This document shows, piece by piece, positions 57,697-64,000 of a DNA stretch of 64,000 nucleotides (the first letter of the stretch is position 1; every line of letters begins with the position of its first letter). The notes below the pieces were generated by a model. That model was not told the origin of the DNA. It was given only the letters and a program-made list of their open reading frames with translations, and did not search any database. The position numbers and the translations under genes are program-made. Origin of the DNA: Myxococcaceae bacterium JPH2 (GTDB lineage: Bacteria; Myxococcota; Myxococcia; Myxococcales; Myxococcaceae); NCBI GenBank assembly GCA_016458225.1, contig JAEMGR010000009.1, positions 1 to 64,000 on the forward strand, in the 5' to 3' direction.

Positions 57697-58452
57697 GTGA
57701 ATCCCCTGTCGCCCCCACCTTCCGCACCCTCGATGGGCCGCAAGCGCCGCCTGGGTGAAATCCTCATGGACGCTGGCCTGCTGACGGAGACGCAGCTGCG
57801 CTCCGCGCTCGCGGAGCAGCGCAAGTGGGGCGGACGGCTCGGCCTGACGTTGGTGCAGATGGGCTACTTGGACGAAAGCTCCATGGTCCATGCACTGTCA
57901 CGGCAGCTCTCCATCCCCACGGTGGAGCTGGAGTCGTTCGTCCCCTCCCCGCCCGCGCTCCAGGCGCTGCGCGTGGACATCGCCGAGCGCTACACCGTGT
58001 TCCCCACCGCCGTGGACACCCAGCACAAGCTGCTGACCGTGGCCACGGCGGATCCAACGAACGTCGAGTCGCTCCAGGAGCTGGCCTTCCACGCGGGCCT
58101 GCGCATCGGCGTCGTGGTGGCGAGCGCGTCGTCCATCGAGCGCGCCATCCGCCGCAACTACCACGGCGAGGTCACCGCCACCGCCGCGACGCCGCTCACC
58201 TTCGGCATGGAGGAGGCCCTCTTCGAGCTGGCTCCACCCGCCGAGGCCGAGAGCGTCCGCGCCTCGACGGGCCCCGTCGCCAGTCCTCCGCGCGAGTCCG
58301 AGCTGGCGCGTCGCGTGGAGGCCCTCACGCAGCAGGTCGCGGACCTGGAGCGGATGGTCGCCCAGCAGGCGCGCGTCGTGCGCGGGGTGATGGCGGTGAT
58401 GGAGTCGCGGGGGCTCGCCACCCGCGAGGAGCTGCTGTCGAAGGGGAAGTAG
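57697..58452 (+). CDS. Stand-alone MshEN (GspE N-terminal) cyclic-di-GMP-binding protein
   Basis: A 251-residue protein. Residues 18-41 and 47-70 each match the 24-residue MshEN motif (RLGxx..xxG...L...L..Q): RLGEILMDAGLLTETQLRSA plus LAEQ, a five-residue spacer RKWGG, then RLGLTLVQMGYLDESSMVHA plus LSRQ. This double motif binds cyclic-di-GMP in MshE/XpsE-type ATPases. A GspE-N-like second half (LLTVATADPTNVESLQELAF) follows, then a coiled coil (LARRVEALTQQVADLERMVA). The ATPase domain is absent, so it is a free sensor. The start is GTG 57697 or ATG 57733. Confidence 0.88.
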   Translation: MNPLSPPPSAPSMGRKRRLGEILMDAGLLTETQLRSALAEQRKWGGRLGLTLVQMGYLDESSMVHALSRQLSIPTVELESFVPSPPALQALRVDIAERYTVFPTAVDTQHKLLTVATADPTNVESLQELAFHAGLRIGVVVASASSIERAIRRNYHGEVTATAATPLTFGMEEALFELAPPAEAESVRASTGPVASPPRESELARRVEALTQQVADLERMVAQQARVVRGVMAVMESRGLATREELLSKGK

Positions 58453-58459
58453 CGAGCCC

Positions 58460-60550
58460 TCAGACGAGGATGAGGTCCTCCTCCAGCTCATGCGCATCGG
58501 CCCCCGCGGCCTGCGTGCTCAAGAGCGCCTCGGTTCGACGGAGGCGCTCGTCGGTCAGCTCCGACACGAGCACGAGGATCTGCGGGTGGCTGGAGATGAG
58601 CTGATCGAAGTCCTCGCGCGGCAGCCGCAGCAGCGTGGTGTGCCGAGCCGCCTTCACCGTCGCGGTGGCAGGCGTCTTCTGGAGCAGGGAGATCTCTCCG
58701 AAGAGCTCCCCCTCCTTGAGCCGCGTCAGCAGGTGGCCGTCCTTGTGGACCTCCACTTCGCCGGACAGGACGACGTAGAGGCCATCCGTCGCGGCGCCAT
58801 CGCGGATGATGACGTCATCGCGCTCGACGTCGCGCGCGCGGAAGCGCTCCACCAGGCCACGGCGGTCCTTCCGGCTGAACGGACGGAACAGCGCCGAGCC
58901 ATTCATGACGTTCACGAGCAGGCGCTCGCGGCAGAACTTCTTGAGGGCCTGGGCAACCTGCGGATAGCTCCGCGACAGCTCCGCGAGCACGGACGCGGAG
59001 ATCTCCAGGAGCTGCGTGTCCTCGGAGGCGCCCTCGACCGAAGCCGTGCGAGGCGCGCCGGAGAGCAGCGCCATCTCGCCGAAGAAGGTGCCGCCTTCGA
59101 GGGTGGCCAGCACGTCGCGACGACCGGAGTCCTCCCGGAAGACGCGCACGCTGCCCTCGCAGATGACGTAGAAGGCGTCGCCCAGGCTGCCCTGCTCGAT
59201 GATGCGCTCGCCCGCGACGAGCCGGCGCAGCGGACACCGCTCGAACAGCGCGATGAACGCCTCGCGAGGCAGGTCCGAGAACAGCGGGATGGTGGGCAGC
59301 GCTTCCAGATCCGGAGACTCGGCGCCGAGTTCCTCCGTGAGCGGATAGGCCTCTTCCTCCACGGCGACCTCAACCGCCTGAGCCTCGCTGCCCGCGCGCG
59401 CGGCCAGCTCCACCGCGTGCAGAAGCGAGTCCGCCTCCAGCTCCAGCTCCGTGAACGACGAGACCACCACGGAGGGACGCGCGGGCGCGCTCACGGGCTC
59501 CGGGGTCCGAGGCGTGGACTCCGCCCGGCGAGGCCGCATTCCGGGAGGAGCCGCGGCGGGAGCGCGCGCCACGGCGGGCTCCGATGCTGACGTCGCGGTG
59601 TGCATGGGCGCCGCAAGCGCAGTCCACCGAGTCGACGCGCCACCCGGCGCAGGCCCCGTGCCAGGAGCGACTTCGGTCCGCGCCGCGCCCTCCGCGTGAG
59701 CCCCCGCCCCATCGGGCGCGGCGACCGCGGACCAAGCCGAGGCGTCAGCGCTCGGTCCCGCCGCAGGACGAACGGCCGCACCCATCGGCACGGCCGGAGC
59801 ACTGTCCGCGAGCGCGCCGGAGTCGGCCCGACGAACAGCGCCCCCAAGCGCGGCGCCTTCATTTCGAGGCGCGCCATCGGACCGACCACCGGCCTCGGGC
59901 GCACGACCTGCGCTGCGCGGAGACAGCCCCGGGGGCAGTGCCCGCGTGTCCACGGGCGCAGGGGCGTCCGCTGGGAAGATCTCCACGCCCGTGACATCCG
60001 CGGGCTCGACCTCCACTTCGACCGTCACCACGACCGAGTCAGGCTCGACGCCCCCCGTCGGCCGGACCAGCTCGAGCGGCAGCTCGTCCGAGAGGTCCAC
60101 GGGCTCGCCCGCAGCGTCCAGCGACACCGGCGCGGGACGCCGAGACGACAGCGGGACGGGAAGCTCCGGCCCTACCGCGGTCGCGGCGGCGGGTGGTGGA
60201 CCGTCAGACCTCCGGGCACGCGGCGAGGCAGGCGTGCCTCGGCGCGCATAGAGGTCCGCGAGCATCTGCTGGACACCGCTGTGCTGCGGATCCAGCTCGA
60301 GGATCAGCTTGCTGGCTGCGATGGCTCGTGGAAGGAAACCCTCGCGCGCGAAGCCCTCCGCGGCGGATTGATACGCGGCGATGGCTCGCACGCGCTGGCC
60401 CGCCTTGGACCACGCATCCCCCAGGCGCAGGCGCGACTGGTGGTCCTTCGGATCGGCCCGGCAGTACTCGTCGTACAGCTCCGCGGCCTTGGAAAAGCGC
60501 CCCTTGGTGAAGGCCTCGCTGGCCTTGTCCTTGAGCTGGCGCAGTTCCAT
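58460..60550 (-). CDS. TPR protein with two cyclic-nucleotide-binding domains
   Basis: A 696-residue protein. N-terminal TPR-like helices (KGRFSKAAELYDEYCRADPK, AGQRVRAIAAYQSAAEGFAR) precede a long low-complexity Pro/Ala/Ser-rich linker of about 220 residues and two cNMP domains. The first cassette is canonical (FFGEMALLSGAPRTASV), the second degenerate (LFGEISLLQKTPATATV; Arg replaced by Ala). ATG 60550 abuts the TAG of the HEAT gene with no intervening base; GAGGGGG in that gene's end is its ribosome-binding site. A signalling scaffold is likely. It converges with the MshEN gene, 7 bp apart. Confidence 0.88.
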   Translation of the reverse strand: MELRQLKDKASEAFTKGRFSKAAELYDEYCRADPKDHQSRLRLGDAWSKAGQRVRAIAAYQSAAEGFAREGFLPRAIAASKLILELDPQHSGVQQMLADLYARRGTPASPRARRSDGPPPAAATAVGPELPVPLSSRRPAPVSLDAAGEPVDLSDELPLELVRPTGGVEPDSVVVTVEVEVEPADVTGVEIFPADAPAPVDTRALPPGLSPRSAGRAPEAGGRSDGAPRNEGAALGGAVRRADSGALADSAPAVPMGAAVRPAAGPSADASAWSAVAAPDGAGAHAEGAARTEVAPGTGPAPGGASTRWTALAAPMHTATSASEPAVARAPAAAPPGMRPRRAESTPRTPEPVSAPARPSVVVSSFTELELEADSLLHAVELAARAGSEAQAVEVAVEEEAYPLTEELGAESPDLEALPTIPLFSDLPREAFIALFERCPLRRLVAGERIIEQGSLGDAFYVICEGSVRVFREDSGRRDVLATLEGGTFFGEMALLSGAPRTASVEGASEDTQLLEISASVLAELSRSYPQVAQALKKFCRERLLVNVMNGSALFRPFSRKDRRGLVERFRARDVERDDVIIRDGAATDGLYVVLSGEVEVHKDGHLLTRLKEGELFGEISLLQKTPATATVKAARHTTLLRLPREDFDQLISSHPQILVLVSELTDERLRRTEALLSTQAAGADAHELEEDLILV

Positions 60551-62665
60551 CTAGTGAGCCCCCTCGGAAGCAGTGCCTCCCTTGGCGAGCGCCGCTCCCA
60601 CGGACTCGCGGACCGAGCGGAAGTAGTCGCCCTTGAGCGCATCGAGCGGCTCACTCTGCGGCCCGCCGCCAATCTCCTTGAGCGCTCGGGCCGCCGCCGC
60701 GCGAATCTCGGGGAGGTCGTGGTACAGGTCGCGAGCCACGGCATCCGCCGCGCGCGGATCCCCAATCGCGCCCAGCGCGAGCAGCACATCCCGGCGCGCC
60801 ACGCTGTTCGTCTCGTCCAGCGCCTTGAGCAGCGTGGGCACCGCGTCCTTGGCGGGGATTCGCCCCAGCAGCGACGCCGCCAGCGCGGCCTCGGGGCCCC
60901 CTTCGCGAACCACGGCCTGAAGTGACTCGGAGGCCGCGGGGGGCACCGTCGCGCTGTGCGACAGCGCATCCAGCACGAGGAGCTTCTCGCCGCCCATCTT
61001 CGGCAGCGCCTCGACCAGGGCGTCCCGGCCCGGCTCGGCCTGCTCGGAGAGCGCCTCGGCGAGCGCCTTCTGGAGGTCTCGGTCCGGCTCCAGGAGCGCG
61101 GACTTCGCCAGCGCCACACCCTCGGGGCCCAGGTGCGTCAGCCCCACCAGCGCCGCGGTACGCAGCGTGGTGCTGGAGTCGTTCGCGTAGCCCGTCAGAA
61201 GCTCCAGCGCCCCGGGCGCCTTCAGCTCGCCCAACGCGCCCAGGAGGCTCGCCAAGGGAACCAGGCGCGCCGGCTCCACGTCGTCGCAAAGCTCCGAGGG
61301 CGCGCGAGGCGCAACCACTTCCCGCCCCGCCGCACGAGCCCGCGCCGCGTTGAGCGCGCGGATCCGATCGAACAACTGCGTGTGACGGGCCGCTCGCCCA
61401 TCTTCGCTCCCGCGTCCCGGGGCAGCGGGTCCATCCGGATCGAAGCCCGGGCCGTACTGGCGCGGCAGCGCATCCGACACCCAGTCCGCGCGCAGCGCCG
61501 CGAGCCCCTTCACTTCCTGTTCGTACAGCTTCTGGAGCGCGGGAACGACCGAGGCATCCCCCACGGCCGCCACGGCCTCCACCGCGAGCCCACGCAGGCC
61601 CGCATCAGACTGGTTCAGCCAGGGGGTGACCTTGGGAAGCAGCGCCTGCGCGGAAGGCCCCAGGCCCATGATGGCCTGGAGTCCCGTGGCCGCGGTGGTG
61701 GCCCGCGAGAGGCGATCCGCGATGGGCTCCGCGGGGCATCCGCCGCGCTGGCGCATGGCCCGGCCAGAGGACAGGGCCTCGGCGCGAGCACCGTCGAGCG
61801 CAATGGCACACAGCGCCGCGTCGGTCGCGGGCGTGCGCGGGAAGGACAGGATCGCGTCCGTGGCCTGAGGGCTCACGGCGCTCTTCTCCATCGCCACGGC
61901 CTGGAGGCGCGGCGCGATGGCCGGGTCCTGCAACTTCATCAACGCGATGAGCGCGGACTCGCGCAGCTCCGGGAAGCTCTCGTCGAGCAGCAGACCGATG
62001 GGACCGACAGCGGCCTTGTCTCCCGCGTCGCCCAGGCCCCGGACCGCGGCGGCGGCGAGGATGACCTGGCTGTCGCGCACGAGCGGCAGGAGGCGATTGA
62101 CGGCCTCGGCGCGTCCACTCTTGCCCAGCTCTTCAGCCGCGCCCACGCGCTCGGGCAGCGCGCCCTCGGTCAGGGCAAGGAGGTTGCGATCCCAGAGGCC
62201 CTTGGACTCGGCGGCGACGACCTCGGCCATCGCGCCTGGAACGTTCGCGCTCTTGAGGGCCTGGACGATGACCTGCCGCGTGGCCCGGCCGCGCCGACCG
62301 TACTGAAGCTTGAGGTAGCCCTTGGCCTTGTCGTTCTTGACCTTGGCGAGCGCCATGGCGGCGCGACCCTGGACATCCTCGTCGGGGTCCTCCAGCAGCT
62401 CGCCGAGCAGATCGACGACGCGAGGATCCTGACTCTCTCCCAGCGCGACAGCGGCCTCGCCGCGCACGATGGCGGCGAGGTCCTTGGCCGCGCGGGTGAA
62501 GAGGACGAGGTCATCCGCGTTGCCTTGGGTGGCCAGCTTCTTCACCGCCGCGGCGCGAATCTCCGGGCGAGGGCTCTGGATATCAGCCAGGAGCTGGTCC
62601 CGGCTGCCGTTGCACCCGAGGACCAGTGCCATTGCGAGAATGAGGGGGCGCGCGCCGGTTCGCAT
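60551..62665 (-). CDS. HEAT-repeat lipoprotein
   Basis: A 704-residue lipoprotein (MRTGARPLILAMALVLGCNG, Cys18) built from about 15 HEAT repeats, for example SPRPEIRAAAVKKLATQGNA, EDPDEDVQGRAAMALAKVKN, DESFPELRESALIALMKLQD and NDSSTTLRTAALVGLTHLGP. HEAT solenoids bind proteins; this one would act at the periplasmic face of the envelope. CGGAG lies just before ATG 62665. It is translationally coupled to the TPR/cNMP gene. Confidence 0.9.
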   Translation of the reverse strand: MRTGARPLILAMALVLGCNGSRDQLLADIQSPRPEIRAAAVKKLATQGNADDLVLFTRAAKDLAAIVRGEAAVALGESQDPRVVDLLGELLEDPDEDVQGRAAMALAKVKNDKAKGYLKLQYGRRGRATRQVIVQALKSANVPGAMAEVVAAESKGLWDRNLLALTEGALPERVGAAEELGKSGRAEAVNRLLPLVRDSQVILAAAAVRGLGDAGDKAAVGPIGLLLDESFPELRESALIALMKLQDPAIAPRLQAVAMEKSAVSPQATDAILSFPRTPATDAALCAIALDGARAEALSSGRAMRQRGGCPAEPIADRLSRATTAATGLQAIMGLGPSAQALLPKVTPWLNQSDAGLRGLAVEAVAAVGDASVVPALQKLYEQEVKGLAALRADWVSDALPRQYGPGFDPDGPAAPGRGSEDGRAARHTQLFDRIRALNAARARAAGREVVAPRAPSELCDDVEPARLVPLASLLGALGELKAPGALELLTGYANDSSTTLRTAALVGLTHLGPEGVALAKSALLEPDRDLQKALAEALSEQAEPGRDALVEALPKMGGEKLLVLDALSHSATVPPAASESLQAVVREGGPEAALAASLLGRIPAKDAVPTLLKALDETNSVARRDVLLALGAIGDPRAADAVARDLYHDLPEIRAAAARALKEIGGGPQSEPLDALKGDYFRSVRESVGAALAKGGTASEGAH

Positions 62666-62723
62666 CGATCTCCGAGGAGGCAGACGGTGGAGTATGCGGC
62701 CGGGGTTATATCAACGCGCCCCC

Positions 62724-62746
62724 GAGCCGCCCACTGGGGGCGGCTC
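62724..62746 (-). other. Hairpin between the repeat-tail gene and the HEAT gene
   Basis: A perfect 9-bp stem (gagccgccc 62724-62732, gggcggctc 62738-62746) with a 5-nt loop, 14 bp after the upstream stop codon. There is no T-run behind it on the minus strand, so it may be a weak terminator or an mRNA-stabilising 3' end rather than a strong terminator. TATAAC (62710-62705) just after it could be the -10 of a HEAT-gene promoter. Confidence 0.45.
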
Positions 62747-62759
62747 TTCCCTACCCGAC

Positions 62760-64000
62760 TCAGGAGGGACGGCGAGGCCCACGCGACGGCGGACGGCCGG
62801 CACCCCCACGAGGAGGCTTGGACCCGAAGTCGTCCGACGCGCCCCGACGTGAGCCCGCCTTCACGACGCGCTCCTGCGGACGTCCAGAGGCGTCATACGG
62901 CGCCCACGAACGCCCCTCGGAGCCACCAGAGCGAGGTCCACGCCCACGCGGCGCGCGATCCTCACCGGCGGGCTTCCACTCGCGCCGCTCCGGACGACCC
63001 GCGGGCTTGCCGGCCCCGAAGCCACCCCGAGCCCCACCCGGGGAGCGAGGGGCGCGACCACCCCCCTCGTCACCCCCGAAGCGCTCCCGAGAAGCCCCCG
63101 CCGGCTTGCCCGCGCCGAAGCGCGACCCGCCACGAGCGCCGCCCTCGGAACCGCCGAAGCGCCCCCGAGGAGCCCCGGCCGGCTTGCCCGCGCCGAAGCG
63201 CGAACCGCCACGAGCACCGCCCTCGGAAGCACCGAAGCGCGAACCCCCACGCGCGCCACCTTCATCGCCGCCGAAGCGCCCGCGAGGAGCCCCCGCCGGC
63301 TTGCCCGCGCCGAAGCGCGACCCGCCACGAGCGCCGCCCTCGGAACCGCCGAAGCGCCCCCGAGGAGCCCCGGCCGGCTTGCCCGCGCCGAAGCGCGAAC
63401 CGCCACGAGCACCGCCCTCGGAAGCACCGAAGCGCGAACCACCACGGGCGCCACCTTCATCGCCGCCGAAGCGCCCGCGAGGAGCACCCGCCGGCTTGCC
63501 CGCGCCGAAGCGCGAACCGCCACGAGCGCCGCCCTCGGAACCACCGAAGCGCGAGCCGCCACGAGCACCGCCGTCGGAAGCACCGAAGCGCGACCCACCA
63601 CGGGCGCCCCCTTCATCGCCGCCGAAGCGCCCGCGAGGAGCCCCCGCCGGCGTGCCCGCGCCGAAGCGAGAGCCGCCACGGGCCCCCCCCTCGTCACCAC
63701 CGAAGCGCCCCCGAGGAGCACCCGCCGGCTTGCCCGCGCCGAAGCGCGAACCGCCACGAGCGCCACCCTCGGAGCCACCGAAGCGCGAACCACCACGGGC
63801 GCCCCCCTCATCGCCGCCGAAGCGGCCACGAGGAGCACCCGCCGGCTTGCCCGCGCCGAAGCGAGAGCCGCCACGAGCACCACCTTCGGAACCACCGAAG
63901 CGAGAGCCGCCACGGGCCCCCCCCTCGTCACCACCGAAGCGCCCCCGAGGAGCACCCGCCGGCTTGCCCGCGCCGACGCGCGAACCACCACGAGCGCCAC
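62760..64000 (-). CDS. C-terminal RGG/FG-repeat tail of a large protein, probably a DEAD-box RNA helicase
   Basis: An open frame of 412 codons runs from the right edge to TGA at 62760-62762 and has no start in the window. It reads as repeated 13-residue modules, such as FGAGKPAGAPRGR, FGGDEGGARGGSR and FGGSEGGARGGSR, ending with a diverged Arg/Gly/Pro tail (RGGAGRPPSRGPRRPS). RGG-rich tails bind RNA and promote condensates; in myxobacteria such tails typically end DEAD-box RNA helicases, but the helicase core is outside the window, so this is inference. The competing Ala/Val/Arg-rich open frame on the same strand (62861-64000) is a shadow: this frame has the coherent modules and the Gly/Arg/Ser/Phe bias. 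Confidence 0.72.
   Translation of the reverse strand, partial: GARGGSRVGAGKPAGAPRGRFGGDEGGARGGSRFGGSEGGARGGSRFGAGKPAGAPRGRFGGDEGGARGGSRFGGSEGGARGGSRFGAGKPAGAPRGRFGGDEGGARGGSRFGAGTPAGAPRGRFGGDEGGARGGSRFGASDGGARGGSRFGGSEGGARGGSRFGAGKPAGAPRGRFGGDEGGARGGSRFGASEGGARGGSRFGAGKPAGAPRGRFGGSEGGARGGSRFGAGKPAGAPRGRFGGDEGGARGGSRFGASEGGARGGSRFGAGKPAGAPRGRFGGSEGGARGGSRFGAGKPAGASRERFGGDEGGGRAPRSPGGARGGFGAGKPAGRPERREWKPAGEDRAPRGRGPRSGGSEGRSWAPYDASGRPQERVVKAGSRRGASDDFGSKPPRGGAGRPPSRGPRRPS
63106..63978 (-). repeat. Tandem 39-bp modules, in 78-, 117- and 156-bp higher-order units
   Basis: The element ttgcccgcgccgaag (or near variants) recurs at 63106, 63184, 63301, 63379, 63496, 63652, 63730, 63847 and 63964. 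The spacings are 78, 117, 78, 117, 156, 78, 117 and 117, all multiples of 39. Each 39-bp unit encodes one 13-residue module, so insertions or losses keep the frame. Expansion by unequal recombination or slippage is likely; assembly collapse is also possible. Confidence 0.9.

Noticed and set aside
62861-64000. Ala/Val/Arg-rich 379-codon open frame on the minus strand
   Set aside because: It is the shifted reading of the 39-bp repeats. The frame two bases over gives coherent Gly/Arg/Phe modules, runs to a TGA at 62760 and explains the codon-aligned repeat length.
63061-64000. Repeat array as a CRISPR
   Set aside because: Units are contiguous, in frame and multiples of 39 bp, with no unique spacers and no cas genes.

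Overview
This is a high-GC, gene-dense chromosomal segment of a myxobacterium. I infer Myxococcota, probably the Myxococcus/Corallococcus/Archangium/Cystobacter group. Lineage-typical families support this: two proteins with the AgmX/PglI-type C-terminal domain, a single-domain PilZ protein of the Myxococcus paralogue type, an NtrC-type regulator, many lipoproteins, a non-ribosomal peptide synthetase (NRPS), and a full short-chain acyl-CoA pathway. I saw no tRNA, rRNA, CRISPR array, insertion sequence or phage gene.

Layout. 1-1.25 kb: the 3' end of an NRPS (adenylation tail, carrier, thioesterase). 1.27-9.4 kb: a run of minus-strand housekeeping and regulatory genes (DedA protein, secreted protein, cNMP-binding protein, gamma-carbonic-anhydrase-like protein, MiaB, a vWA/CoxE protein with a helical partner, an RlmD-type RNA methyltransferase, PilZ). 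9.4-21.1 kb: acetoacetate and butyryl-CoA metabolism (CoA-transferase A/B, thiolase, two acyl-CoA dehydrogenases, crotonase, 3-hydroxybutyryl-CoA dehydrogenase) split by rpsA, which has its own promoter, structured leader and intrinsic terminator, and ending in an Mrp/ApbC ATPase. 21.2-30.7 kb: lipoprotein, SppA protease, small membrane protein, divergent RtcA-like protein, S15/CocE hydrolase, two-domain M16 metalloprotease lipoprotein and a Bcp-type peroxiredoxin.

30.7-33.6 kb: a sigma54 response regulator, its membrane kinase and a tiny basic membrane protein. 33.9-38.9 kb: a five-gene ABC-2 exporter (HlyD adaptor, two ATPases, two permeases) resembling YbhGFSR, with the YbhF-type double ATPase split in two. 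39-49 kb: lipoprotein, multi-PAS/GAF kinase, double-cNMP protein, OmpA-like protein, solitary HlyD-like protein, polytopic membrane protein, short-chain dehydrogenase. 49-53 kb: a two-gene operon encoding a YprA/MrfA-type helicase and a YprB/MrfB-type exonuclease, the pair known for mitomycin repair in Bacillus. 53-62.7 kb: small lipoproteins, an AgmX-like protein, an SLC13/ArsB permease, a stand-alone MshEN (cyclic-di-GMP) protein, a TPR plus double-cNMP protein and a HEAT-repeat lipoprotein. 62.76-64 kb: the C-terminal end of a minus-strand gene made of 13-residue RGG/FG modules encoded by 39-bp units, probably the tail of a DEAD-box RNA helicase that starts beyond the right edge.

The most interesting points are the 13-residue modular tail, the mrfA-mrfB pair with a possible near-leaderless promoter, the RtcA-like protein lacking the canonical nucleophile and nucleotide loop, the stand-alone MshEN protein with a textbook double motif, and the repeated pairing of a canonical and a degenerate cNMP pocket. 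All assignments rest on reading motifs; no database search was run.
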